The position numbers and the translations under genes were made by a program. From the NCBI RefSeq assembly GCF_018417635.1, contig NZ_CP071007.1, forward strand, positions 5,332,501 through 5,396,500: a stretch of DNA of 64,000 bases, read 5' to 3'. Each line of letters starts with the position of its first letter. The stretch's first letter is position 1. The notes beneath the pieces are model-generated. The model was not told where the DNA came from. It saw only the letters and a program-made list of their open reading frames with translations, and made no database searches. Positions 26,110-34,890 of this stretch are shown piece after piece. This DNA is from Pseudomonas sp. SORT22. Its GTDB lineage: Bacteria; Pseudomonadota; Gammaproteobacteria; Pseudomonadales; Pseudomonadaceae.

Positions 26110-26980
26110 GCCTGGCGGCATGCTCGGTGAACAGCCGCACCGGCTCCGCGCCCTTGCCTACCGCCCCTAGCGACTGGTTGACGATGTCCAGGTGATCGAG
26201 CGGATAGTCATCGCCGATCACCTGGCCCAGGTGCGAACTGAAGCGCCCGACCATGCCGTCGCACTGGCCCTTTTCCCGTACGAAGGTGCGGGCGAACAGG
26301 CGGCAGAAGCGGTTGCTGCCATCCAGGCGGTTGAGACCGCGATCGGTCAGGCCCGGCTGCAAGGTGCCGGACCAGGAGTAGTAACGCACACCATTGACCT
26401 GGGCCGGGCCCTCGCCGCCCCAGGTCGTCGGCAGACCCTGTGGATAAGCCTGGTTGAAGCGCGCCACGCCGGCACTGGTGAGCGACTGGTGCGAGGCGTG
26501 CACGTCGATCGGCAGTTTCGGTCCGCGCCAGCCGGTTTCCAGCCAACCCATCAATACCGCCAACCCGTGCAGCAAAGCCTTGAGCACACGGCCGCGGGCA
26601 GAGTGGGCGGGGTAATAGTCATGCAGGTGATCGGCCAGCTCCGAGCCGTGATTGGGCCCGGCAATCGAGGTGACCGAGGCCACCCATTCCGGCCGTTTGG
26701 CCGCCGCATAACGCGCGGTCAGGGCGCCCTGGCTGTGGCCGAGCAGGTTGACCTTGTCGGCGCCGGTACGCTGGCGGATATCGGCGATGATCAGCAGCAA
26801 CTGCTCGCCGCGCACTTCGCAGGAGTTCAGCGGCGAAACCTGCACGGCAAACACCTGGGCACCGCCCCGGCGCAACGCCGAAACGATCCCGAACCAGTAG
26901 GGATACAGCAGCAAGCGGACAAACCCGAGCATGCCCGGCACCAGCAGCAGTGGATAACGCGTGGCGAGCCCTTGGGCCAT
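26090..26980 (-). CDS. Triacylglycerol lipase/esterase, alpha/beta hydrolase
   Basis: A 296-residue lipase of the Pseudomonas LipA-like (family I) group. The nucleophile elbow GHSQG (Ser about 109) follows TGADKVNLL; the catalytic Asp is probably in CDGMVG and the His in DHLD near the end. The oxyanion segment reads VPGMLGF where most relatives have VHGxxGF, so the HG pair is changed to PG. No signal peptide is visible, so it may be cytoplasmic. It overlaps the convergent exporter gene by 20 bp. Confidence 0.85.
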   Translation of the reverse strand: MAQGLATRYPLLLVPGMLGFVRLLLYPYWFGIVSALRRGGAQVFAVQVSPLNSCEVRGEQLLLIIADIRQRTGADKVNLLGHSQGALTARYAAAKRPEWVASVTSIAGPNHGSELADHLHDYYPAHSARGRVLKALLHGLAVLMGWLETGWRGPKLPIDVHASHQSLTSAGVARFNQAYPQGLPTTWGGEGPAQVNGVRYYSWSGTLQPGLTDRGLNRLDGSNRFCRLFARTFVREKGQCDGMVGRFSSHLGQVIGDDYPLDHLDIVNQSLGAVGKGAEPVRLFTEHAARLKAAGL

Positions 26981-27103
26981 GGCTGCATTCCCCGTTCCGT
27001 GGACAGTCGGCCAACCCTACAGGCAATTCGATGGCAATCGCAATCGAACTCCCGCCGCTCGCTGGGGTTCCAAGCCAATAGACCCTCAGCAAGGAGCTCA
27101 ACC

Positions 27104-27457
27104 ATGTACAAGCATACCCTGGCCATTCTGCTGACCACCGCCACCCTGGCCGCCTGTGGCAGCCGGCCGGAGAACCCGGTGGACTACGTCACCTACCACG
27201 AGGAACCGCTGGTCAAGCAGGTCGAGAACGGCATGACCATGCAGCGGGTGATTGCCATTGGCGGCAGCCCCTCGACGGTGATCGACCTGCCCCATGGCGG
27301 TACCTGCAACAACTACATCCTCAACCGTGACGGCAAGCAGCAGGCCTACTACGTGCGCTTCGACGCCACCGGCCATGTCGACGCCAAGGGCTTCAAGACC
27401 TGCGAACAACGCCAGGTCGACGACGATGCCGTCGACAAGGCCAAGGCCAAGCTATAA
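27104..27457 (+). CDS. osmE: Osmotically inducible lipoprotein OsmE
   Basis: A 117-residue lipoprotein: signal with lipobox LAAC (Cys about 18), then the SmpA/OmlA-like fold with VENGMTMQRVIAIGGSPSTV, the conserved GGTCNNYIL and YVRFDATGHVDAKGFKTC. The alignment with E. coli OsmE as remembered runs the length of the protein. Two conserved Cys may form a disulfide. A strong AAGGAG precedes the ATG. A long upstream open frame is shadow of the lipase gene. Confidence 0.88.
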   Translation: MYKHTLAILLTTATLAACGSRPENPVDYVTYHEEPLVKQVENGMTMQRVIAIGGSPSTVIDLPHGGTCNNYILNRDGKQQAYYVRFDATGHVDAKGFKTCEQRQVDDDAVDKAKAKL

Positions 27458-27547
27458 AACTTTTCCGCGTGCCGGGGACTCACAGCTTAAGTAACCAGCG
27501 CGCCGACAGAGCGTGAAGATCGATCCGTTTTCAGCCTGGAGATGATG

Positions 27548-28078
27548 ATGAGCAACGTTGAACTGACCGATGTTAAAACCTTGCGCGAACGCGCCCGCCA
27601 GCATGTCGAGCAGGGCGCGGTGACCGAGGGTTACAGCGCCGACCGGGAGAAAATCCTGCGCCTGCTCAACGAGTCGCTGGCCACCGAGTGGGTCTGCGCC
27701 CTGCGCTACAAGCGCCACTACTACATGGCCAGCGGGATCAAGGCCAGTGTCGCCGCCGACGAATTCCTCGAACATGCCACCCAGGAGCTGCAGCATGCCG
27801 ACAAGCTGGCCGAGCGCATTGTCCAGCTGGGCGGCGAGCCGGACCTGAACCCCGACAACCTGAGCAAGAACTCCCATGCCCAGTACGTCGCTGGCAACAA
27901 CCTCAAGGAAATGGTCCTGGAAGACCTGATCGCCGAGCGGATCGCCATCGATAGCTACCGCGAGATCATCCAGTACATCGGCGAAAGCGACCCGACCACC
28001 CGGCGCATCTTCGAAGATATCCTGGCCCAGGAAGAAGAGCACGCCGACGACATGGCGGATTTACTGCAAGGTCTGTAG
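27548..28078 (+). CDS. Ferritin-like (Dps/bacterioferritin-like) protein
   Basis: A 176-residue four-helix protein of the ferritin-like superfamily. Di-iron ligand patterns are visible: ESLATEWVCALRYKRHYY (first Glu), EFLEHATQELQHADKLAERI (ExxxH type), and ILAQEEEHADDMADLL near the C-terminus. It may store or detoxify iron. Three consecutive ATG codons (27542-27550) are possible starts; the third has the best distance to the GGAG. It is related to bacterioferritins but shows no obvious heme-ligand Met. It follows osmE in the same direction. Confidence 0.82.
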   Translation: MSNVELTDVKTLRERARQHVEQGAVTEGYSADREKILRLLNESLATEWVCALRYKRHYYMASGIKASVAADEFLEHATQELQHADKLAERIVQLGGEPDLNPDNLSKNSHAQYVAGNNLKEMVLEDLIAERIAIDSYREIIQYIGESDPTTRRIFEDILAQEEEHADDMADLLQGL

Positions 28079-28083
28079 ACCTT

Positions 28084-28117
28084 ATCGCGGGTCAAGTCGG
28101 GCCGCCGCACCGCCGCT
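28084..28117. repeat. Left part of a REP palindrome split by the IS element
   Basis: ATCGCGGGTCAAGTCGG and the following bases up to the CT at 28116-28117 form most of the left arm. The last six bases of the arm (CCCACA) are found after the IS at 29268-29273. See the right part at 29266-29335. Confidence 0.9.
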
Positions 28118-28300
28118 TGTGTCTTGAGGTTGGAATAGAATCAGAAGTGAGAGCGGTGAATGGCAAGCTGTACGCCGGTAGTGCTTAAAGCACGTGTGGG
28201 AGCAAAGCTGCCATTCACCTCTCCACTCTGGCCCGAGCCCGAACAGTTGATTGAGCGCCTCTCGAATCACAAGCGTGGGCCAAGCCAGAGCGCTCTCACA
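28118..28300 (+). ncRNA. Bridge (seek) RNA of the IS110 element
   Basis: The leader has two stem/internal-loop/hairpin units. Unit 1: outer stem GGTGAATGGC (28155-28164) with GCCATTCACC (28210-28219), inner hairpin GTGCTTAAAGCAC (28181-28193). Its 3' loop strand TGTGGGAG (28195-28202) is the reverse complement of the right target CTCCCACA (29266-29273); its 5' strand CGCCG (28173-28177) equals the left target CGCCG (28111-28115). Unit 2 (about 28229-28288): ACAGTTG (28243-28249) equals the right end of the element (29259-29265), and CACAAG (28268-28273) is the reverse complement of CTTGTG at the left end (28116-28121). These are the target and donor guides expected. RNA ends are not defined. 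Confidence 0.82.
28136..28141 (+). promoter_or_regulatory. -10 box of the predicted circle-junction promoter
   Basis: TAGAAT lies 17 bp after TTGCTT, a hexamer that exists only when the right end (TTG, 29263-29265), the CT core and the first left-end base (28118) are joined. In the inserted state the -35 position reads CCGCTT. The IS110 family is known to form junction promoters in its circular intermediate. Confidence 0.6.
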
Positions 28301-28311
28301 ACTGAGTGTAA

Positions 28312-29253
<942 letters not shown>

Positions 29254-29265
29254 TCAAGACAGTTG

Positions 29266-29335
29266 CTCCCACAATGGAACTGAGTGCACCAGACCTGTGG
29301 GAGCGGCGGTGCGACGACTCGACTTGACCCGCGAT
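29266..29335. repeat. Right part of the REP palindrome split by the IS element
   Basis: CTCCCACA (29266-29273) completes the left arm; 29274-29295 is the loop; TGTGGGAGCGGCGG and onward to CGCGAT (29296-29335) is the right arm. Together with 28084-28117 it makes one interrupted REP. Confidence 0.9.
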
Positions 29336-29344
29336 TGCTTCCCC

Positions 29345-31405
29345 TCAACCCGCCTTCACCGCCCGCGGCGCCTTGCCAGCCTTCATCTGCTCCAGCAATG
29401 GCGTGCACTGGTTGGGCACATCACCACTCGGCGCAATCAACGCCAGCAACCCCGCTGCCGGCCCGGCAACCACGCCCAACGCCACCATCCCCGCACCCCG
29501 CAGCGCCAGCGGCAGCGCCTGCACGCCGGCACTCGGCTTGGCAAACGGCCCGCGCACATACAGCGGCGAGCGCAACGAGAACAGGCGCACGCCCTTGGAT
29601 TCGGGGTTGATCTTCAGGTCCAGTTGCTCGCTGGCAAAGTTGGCCGTGCCATCGATGTAGATGATCGCGTTCTCGGTATCGAAGACGAACACCCGGGTCG
29701 TGGCCAAACCGTCCTTTATACCGAAATCGGCTGCCGCGCAGTTGATCTTCACTTCCTTGTCGCCAAACAGCTTGCCGACCACGTAGTTGCCGACGTTGAG
29801 CCCGGCGATTTCCATCAAGCCACGACTGATCGCACCGTCATTGATGAGCATCTTCAGGTCGCCATTGGCGGTGGCCAGCAAGGCTGCGACCGAGTTGCCG
29901 CGCCCACTGATGTCGGCGTCGCCATTGAGCTCGCCGAAGCTGGTCTTCATCGGCTCGAAGGTCGGGAACAGTTGCTTGAGCTTGAAGTTGCGCGCACTCA
30001 ATTGCGCCCTGCCCTGCAACGGCACGCTACGGCCATCGAGGCGTACCTGGGCGTCGAGTTTGCCGCCGGCGATGCCAAAGCGCAGTGGCTCCAGGCGCAG
30101 CACACCGTCATCGAGGACCGAGTGGCTGGACAGGTCAGTGAACGGCAGCTCGGCACTGTGCACGATGCGCTTGCCGCTGAAGGTCACGTCGGCGTCCATG
30201 GTCCGCCAGCGTTCGGTACGAAACTCCTCGACCGGCAAGACCTTGCCTGCCGGTTGCTTGCTGGCACCGCCGCGGGCTTTCTGCTGGGCATTGGAGTCGG
30301 CGCCGATCAGCGGTGCCAGGTCTTTGAACAGCAACTGGTTGGAAACCAGCTTGCCGCTCAGCTTCGGTCGTGGCTGGCTGGCAACGAATGCCAGGTCGCC
30401 ATGGATATCGCTGTCGCCGATCTTGCCGTTGAAGCCTTCATAGCGAAACACCGCGCCACCGGGTTCATGCAGCTTGGCGGTCAGATGACCGTCGGTGGCG
30501 TAGGGCGGCGAATCGGGCAGGGTCACGCCAGTCAGCGGATACAGGTTAGCGAGGCTTGCGCCCGACAGGCGCAGGCGCAGGTCGAGGGCACCGAGGTTGC
30601 GTGGTTCGGTGAGGGTGCCGGCCACGGCGATGCGGGTACCGCCAATGGCCATGTCGGCCTGCAGCGGGAACGGTTGCGAGGCGTCCTGCAAGGCCAGCAA
30701 ACCGCCGATCTTGCCGGTACCGGCCAATGCCTGGCCTTTGTAACGACCCTTGAGTTTGAGGCCGAAGGCGTAGTCCTGGGCGGCACCGGCCTTTTGTGCC
30801 GAAGCCTTGCCGACGATATCGCTGAAAGGGATCGGCTTGCCCAGCGGGTCGATGAGCACGTCCAGCCGGGTCTTCAGGGTCTGGTCATCGAGGCTGACCT
30901 GGCCCTTGTCAAAGCCGATGGCGCCGATGTCCAGCACCCACTTCGACGGCTCTGCCTGCTCATCCTTGGGGCCAAAGTCGAAGGTCCAGTTGGCGCGACC
31001 ATCGGCCAGGCGCTTGAGGCTGGCGGTCGGCTGGTTGAGGTCGATGCGCGCAATGACGATCTGCTGCAGCAGCAGCGGCAGCGGCGCCAGGCGGAACTCG
31101 ACGCGCTTGAGGCCGACCATCTGCGGCTCTTTGAGCCAGTCGGGGTTGCCCAGGGTCAGGTCTTCGGCGATGAAGTGCGGCCATGGCAGCCAGGCGCGCC
31201 AACCACCCTGCTCCGGCTCGCGCTGCCAGCGCACCGCCAGGTTACCGTTGATGGCGAAGGGCCGGTGCAGCGCTTCGGACACCTTGGCATTAAGGGTGGG
31301 CTTGACCCGGTTCCAGTCGAAGGTGGCGATGACGACCACCAGCACCGCCAGCACCAGCAGCAGGCTGGCGAGGGTCCAGGTGATGATTTTGGCGGGGCGC
31401 GTCAT
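29345..31405 (-). CDS. AsmA family protein
   Basis: A 686-residue AsmA-like protein with one N-terminal membrane anchor (about 5-28) and a long periplasmic part. The N-terminal FDWNRVKPTLNAKVSEAL and the C-terminal AsmA-2 region with LNGDADISGRGNSVAALLATANGDLKMLINDG are typical. Such proteins form lipid-transfer bridges or affect outer-membrane biogenesis; the lipid cargo of this one is unknown. The ATG at 31405 places the anchor correctly; the open frame 10 codons upstream is ignored. Confidence 0.9.
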   Translation of the reverse strand: MTRPAKIITWTLASLLLVLAVLVVVIATFDWNRVKPTLNAKVSEALHRPFAINGNLAVRWQREPEQGGWRAWLPWPHFIAEDLTLGNPDWLKEPQMVGLKRVEFRLAPLPLLLQQIVIARIDLNQPTASLKRLADGRANWTFDFGPKDEQAEPSKWVLDIGAIGFDKGQVSLDDQTLKTRLDVLIDPLGKPIPFSDIVGKASAQKAGAAQDYAFGLKLKGRYKGQALAGTGKIGGLLALQDASQPFPLQADMAIGGTRIAVAGTLTEPRNLGALDLRLRLSGASLANLYPLTGVTLPDSPPYATDGHLTAKLHEPGGAVFRYEGFNGKIGDSDIHGDLAFVASQPRPKLSGKLVSNQLLFKDLAPLIGADSNAQQKARGGASKQPAGKVLPVEEFRTERWRTMDADVTFSGKRIVHSAELPFTDLSSHSVLDDGVLRLEPLRFGIAGGKLDAQVRLDGRSVPLQGRAQLSARNFKLKQLFPTFEPMKTSFGELNGDADISGRGNSVAALLATANGDLKMLINDGAISRGLMEIAGLNVGNYVVGKLFGDKEVKINCAAADFGIKDGLATTRVFVFDTENAIIYIDGTANFASEQLDLKINPESKGVRLFSLRSPLYVRGPFAKPSAGVQALPLALRGAGMVALGVVAGPAAGLLALIAPSGDVPNQCTPLLEQMKAGKAPRAVKAG

Positions 31406-31746
31406 TGCACGATTCTCCTGATGACTGCATGGCAAAAAGCGGGCGCGTTGAGGGCACTTATCTGTTCGGACTGATGAAACGCCGAGGGGTTTAATCGATT
31501 GGCCATGATAACCAGGTTTTTTCTGACCTTTTTCTCAACTTTTGTCGATTGTTAGCGTGTTCGCCGACCTCGGTAACGGCTCCGCCGCAGTTGCTCATGG
31601 CGCCACAAACCACGTTCTAGAGCGGCTGGCGCGAAGCATCAATTGCGTTGATTGTTACCATTATCTTTATGAACTTTTATCTGGCGTTTCCCGGCGTAGC
31701 ATTGGCTCCGTACCCACTTTCCAGCCCCGCCGAGGAGCACCGAATC
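31406..31746. other. Non-coding gap, 341 bp, promoter region
   Basis: This divergent intergenic region separates AsmA from the repeat-protein gene. It is more A+T-rich than its surroundings, with T-runs near 31515-31545 and around 31640-31680 (GATTGTTACCATTATC). It should hold promoters for both genes, but no hexamer pair stands out. GAGGAG just before 31747 is the ribosome binding site. Confidence 0.5.
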
Positions 31747-32103
31747 ATGAAACGCCAATTACTGCTGAGCCTGTCCCTGTCCATCCTGGCCGCCAACGCC
31801 TTTGCCGTACCTGCCGCTGACCAGGCGCTGACCGCCGAAGCGCGTTCGAGCTCGACGGTCATTTCGCAACCGCTGAACCCGCTGGCCGAAGGTGGTTCCG
31901 ATCGCCTGATCGACCGTAACAACCGCGTTGCCGAAGGCGGTGCTGATCGCCTGAACGACCGGGTCAAAGTCGCCGAGGGTGGTGCTGATCGCCTGAAACA
32001 GTATTACAAAGTAGCCGAAGGTGGTTCTGACCGTCTGAAAGCACGCTTCGAGGTCGCAGAAGGTGGCTCTGATCGCCTGATCGAAAACCAACGCGCGAGC
32101 TGA
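31747..32103 (+). CDS. Small secreted protein with five AEGG-x-DRL repeats
   Basis: A 118-residue protein: signal peptide (about 1-20, ending NAFA), a short linker, then five copies of AEGG[SA]DRL starting at residues 47, 62, 76, 90 and 104, spaced 15, 14, 14 and 14 residues. The bases between motifs vary (IDRNNR, NDRVK, KQYYK, KARFE, IENQRAS) and are charged. No enzyme motif is present. Similar Pseudomonas proteins are, as I recall, sometimes labelled phage infection protein, without a known function. It has its own GAGGAG site and a good terminator, so it is a single-gene unit. Confidence 0.85.
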   Translation: MKRQLLLSLSLSILAANAFAVPAADQALTAEARSSSTVISQPLNPLAEGGSDRLIDRNNRVAEGGADRLNDRVKVAEGGADRLKQYYKVAEGGSDRLKARFEVAEGGSDRLIENQRAS

Positions 32104-32153
32104 AGCCTATGCCAGACAACAAGACACACCAGCGCTGTAGCAGCTCCCCTCCC

Positions 32154-32183
32154 AGCCCGGTCCATTGACCGGGCTTTGTTTTT
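32154..32183 (+). terminator. Rho-independent terminator of the repeat-protein gene
   Basis: AGCCCGGTC (32154-32162) pairs perfectly with GACCGGGCT (32167-32175) across a 4-nt loop and is followed by TTGTTTTT. Confidence 0.88.
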
Positions 32184-32237
32184 CTGGCGCCAGGCTATTA
32201 GAGTGCAGGGCTGTTTCACTGCCTGCCGATACTTGCC

Positions 32238-32867
32238 ATGCTGCCGCGCGCCGAACAAAAGCAACAGACCCGCCACGCCCTGCTGGATGCCGCCCGCAAC
32301 CTGATGGAGAGCGGTCGAGGCTTCGGCAGCATCAGCCTGCGCGAAGTGGCAAAAACCGCAGGCATCGTCCCTACCGGTTTTTACCGGCACTTTACCGACA
32401 TGGACCAACTGGGCCTGGCCCTGGTCAATGAAGTGGGCGAAACCTTCCGCCAGACCATCCGCCTGGTGCGCCAGAACGAATTCGAGCTGGGCGGCATCAC
32501 CGACGCCTCGGTGCGGATCTTTCTCGATGTGGTGGCGGCCAACCGTGCCCAGTTCCTGTTTCTCGCCCGCGAGCAATATGGCGGTTCGCAACCGGTGCGC
32601 CAAGCCATCGGTACCCTGCGCCAGGGCATCAGCTCGGACCTGGCCACCGACCTTGCGCGCATGCCGCGCTGGCAGCATCTGGACGCCGCGGCCCTGGCGG
32701 TGATGGCTGACCTGGTGGTGAAAACCGTGTTCGCCACCCTGCCGGAGCTGATCGACGAGCCAAGCGACAACGCCGGTGAACCGATCAGCGCCCAGGAGAA
32801 GATCACCCAGCAGCTGCGCTTCATCTTTGTCGGTGCCAAGCACTGGCAGGGGCTCAGTGCGCTGTAG
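32238..32867 (+). CDS. TetR family regulator, DesT/FabR-like
   Basis: A 209-residue regulator. The N-terminal helix-turn-helix (ISLREVAKTAGIVPTGFYRHF, about 31-51, given here in parts) is unusually close to FabR/DesT, which sense the ratio of unsaturated to saturated acyl-CoA and control fatty-acid desaturation. The middle (FLFLAREQYGGSQPVRQAI) and end (LRFIFVGAKHWQGL) also fit that group. No desaturase gene lies beside it, so its targets must be elsewhere. Assignment is from remembered similarity. Confidence 0.8.
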   Translation: MLPRAEQKQQTRHALLDAARNLMESGRGFGSISLREVAKTAGIVPTGFYRHFTDMDQLGLALVNEVGETFRQTIRLVRQNEFELGGITDASVRIFLDVVAANRAQFLFLAREQYGGSQPVRQAIGTLRQGISSDLATDLARMPRWQHLDAAALAVMADLVVKTVFATLPELIDEPSDNAGEPISAQEKITQQLRFIFVGAKHWQGLSAL

Positions 32868-32891
32868 GCAGTCTGCTGTGCTGGCTGTACT

Positions 32892-32935
32892 GGCCTCATC
32901 GCGGGGCAAGCCCGCTCCTAGCCCGCGATGAGGCC
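32892..32935. repeat. Short REP-like palindrome
   Basis: GGCCTCATCGCGGG (32892-32905) and CCCGCGATGAGGCC (32922-32935) are exact reverse complements with a 16-nt loop containing half of the GCAAGCCCGCTCC core. It may terminate the upstream regulator gene. Confidence 0.85.
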
Positions 32936-33000
32936 GGCAAAGTCAGCGCCTTTTCCTGCTACCATTGCGCGCAAACGCACCGACCGCGACGAAATTTTCC

Positions 33001-34110
33001 ATGCCCGACCTTCGTACTGCCCAGCCTGAACTGCCCGCCCTGCTCGCCGAGGTCCAGGCGCACTTTGACCAGCGCATCGTGCCGCTGTGGCAAGGCCCGG
33101 GCTGGAATGCAGAGATGGCCCTGCCCTTCGAAGCCCTCGACCCGCAGCAGCAACCCATGCCGGTGCAACGCTACCGGGCCATGGCCTGCGCGCGCCAGCT
33201 GTACCTGTTCAGCAGCCGCATCGAGCAACCCGGCGCCAGCGAGCGCGCCGCCGCGCTGTTTCGCTCGTTGCAGCGGCATTTCCATGATGCCGAGCACGGC
33301 GGCTGGTTCTACAGCATCGACGCCCAGGGCAAGCCGCTGGACCGGCGCAAAGACCTCTACACCCATGCCTTCATCGTCTTTGCCTGCGCGCATTACTGGG
33401 GCAAGGTGCATGAGCCACTGGTCGAATCGGCCCTCAATGCCGCGCTGGAAGTGGTAACCGAGCAGTTCGCCCGTGATGACGGCCTGTACGAGGCGAGCCT
33501 TGGCGAAGACTGGTCGGACCTGGCCAGCGGTCCGCTGCAGAACCCGCTGATGCATCTGGCCGAAGCCTTCCTCGCCACCCTCTCGGTGCGTGACGACAAG
33601 GCTGTCGAACAAGCCCTGCAAAGCCTGGCTGCGGCGATGCAGACACACTTCATCGACCCCGTACACGGGGTGATGCTGGAGAAACCACGCGGGGCTGTGG
33701 ATAACTGGTTCGAACCCGGTCACCAGTTCGAATGGTTCTACTTGCTGGAGTCTTCACCGCTGCTACGCGGTAGCGAGCTGCATGCCTCGCTCAGCCGCGC
33801 ATTTGCCTATGCCGAACAGTGCGGTGTGAAGGACAGCGCCGTGCTGGCCATGCTCAGCGCCGAGGGCCAGGTGCGCGACGCCACCCAGCGCATCTGGGCC
33901 CAGGCCGAATACCTGCGCGCCCTGACCTTGCGCCCGGCCAGCGCCGCCACGGTGCTGGCCCAGCTCAAGGCGCTGCAGCAGAACTTCCTGCATGACGGTG
34001 GCTGGCATGAGTGCCGCGATGCCAGTGGCAAGGTCAGCCGCGCCGATATGCCGTCGACTACGCCTTACCACCTGGCGACTTGCCTGGAAGGGCTGCAGCG
34101 TCAGGTTTGA
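33001..34110 (+). CDS. AGE family epimerase/isomerase
   Basis: A 369-residue (alpha/alpha)6-barrel enzyme of the N-acylglucosamine 2-epimerase family, which also includes mannose isomerase and YihS-type aldose-ketose isomerases. Barrel signatures include FHDAEHGGWFYSID, KDLYTHAFIVFACAHYWG, and GHQFEWFYLLE with the conserved His and Glu, and the late DGGWHECRD. The sugar substrate cannot be assigned. Ribosome binding site is weak at this ATG; an in-frame ATG 12 codons upstream is possible. Confidence 0.85.
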   Translation: MPDLRTAQPELPALLAEVQAHFDQRIVPLWQGPGWNAEMALPFEALDPQQQPMPVQRYRAMACARQLYLFSSRIEQPGASERAAALFRSLQRHFHDAEHGGWFYSIDAQGKPLDRRKDLYTHAFIVFACAHYWGKVHEPLVESALNAALEVVTEQFARDDGLYEASLGEDWSDLASGPLQNPLMHLAEAFLATLSVRDDKAVEQALQSLAAAMQTHFIDPVHGVMLEKPRGAVDNWFEPGHQFEWFYLLESSPLLRGSELHASLSRAFAYAEQCGVKDSAVLAMLSAEGQVRDATQRIWAQAEYLRALTLRPASAATVLAQLKALQQNFLHDGGWHECRDASGKVSRADMPSTTPYHLATCLEGLQRQV

Positions 34111-34122
34111 CGCTGTCGCGGG

Positions 34123-34890
34123 TCAAGCCTTGCCTGAACGATCGATCGAGAACCCTGCCCACGCCTGGCTCACCGGCATCAGCTCAAGGCTGTTGATGTT
34201 GATGTGCGCCGGCTGGTTCATGATCCAGAAGATGGTCTCGGCGATATCCTGCGGCTGGATCGCCTCAGCGCCGGCATAGGTGGCATCGTAACGCGCCTGG
34301 TCGCCAGCGAAACGCACCAGCGAGAACTCGCTCTCGCACAGGCCCGGCTCGATGTTGCTGACCCGCACGCCAGTGCCCTGCAGGTCGCAGCGCAGGCTCA
34401 GCGAGAACTGCCCGACGAACGCCTTGGTGCCGCCATACACATGGCTACCCGGATAGGGGTAGTTGCCGGCTACCGAGCCGACGTTGAGGATGGTCGCGCC
34501 ACGGCCGTGGGCGATCAGCCGCGGCAGCAGCAGGCGGGTGCTGTACATCAGGCCCTTGATGTTGGTGTCGACCATGGTTTCCCAGTCGTCCAGATCGCAC
34601 TTGGGCGCCGGGTCGGCGCCCAGGGCCAGGCCTGCATTGTTGATCAGCCCGCGCAGCTTGGCGAACGACGGTGGCAGGTTGTTGATGGCTTCTTCCATGG
34701 CCTTGCGGTCACGCACGTCGAGTACCAGGCCGTGCACTTCGGTTTGTTGCGACAGCTCGGCACACAGCGCTTCCAGGCGCTCCTGACGGCGACCGGTCAG
34801 CACCAGCGACCAACCGGCTTGCGCAAAACGACGGGCGCAGGCTTCGCCGAAGCCGGAAGTTGCGCCAGTGATGAATACGGTAGAGGTCAT
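34123..34890 (-). CDS. ydfG: SDR family oxidoreductase, YdfG-like
   Basis: A 255-residue short-chain dehydrogenase. The NADP-binding TGATSGFG (about 8-15) followed by TGRRQERL, the NNAGLALG motif, catalytic Ser in NVGSVAGNYPYPG and YxxxK in YGGTKAF are present. The sequence tracks E. coli YdfG, which oxidises L-allo-threonine and 3-hydroxy acids and reduces malonic semialdehyde. The ATG at 34890 begins right before the cofactor strand; GGAG lies upstream on its strand. Substrate is by similarity. Confidence 0.88.
   Translation of the reverse strand: MTSTVFITGATSGFGEACARRFAQAGWSLVLTGRRQERLEALCAELSQQTEVHGLVLDVRDRKAMEEAINNLPPSFAKLRGLINNAGLALGADPAPKCDLDDWETMVDTNIKGLMYSTRLLLPRLIAHGRGATILNVGSVAGNYPYPGSHVYGGTKAFVGQFSLSLRCDLQGTGVRVSNIEPGLCESEFSLVRFAGDQARYDATYAGAEAIQPQDIAETIFWIMNQPAHININSLELMPVSQAWAGFSIDRSGKA

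Noticed and set aside
29274..29297. Placing the right end of the IS at the CT in GACCTGTGGG (29295-29296)
   Set aside because: That end leaves the REP arm incomplete; the CT at 29266-29267 restores CCCACA to the left arm and agrees with the guide sequences.
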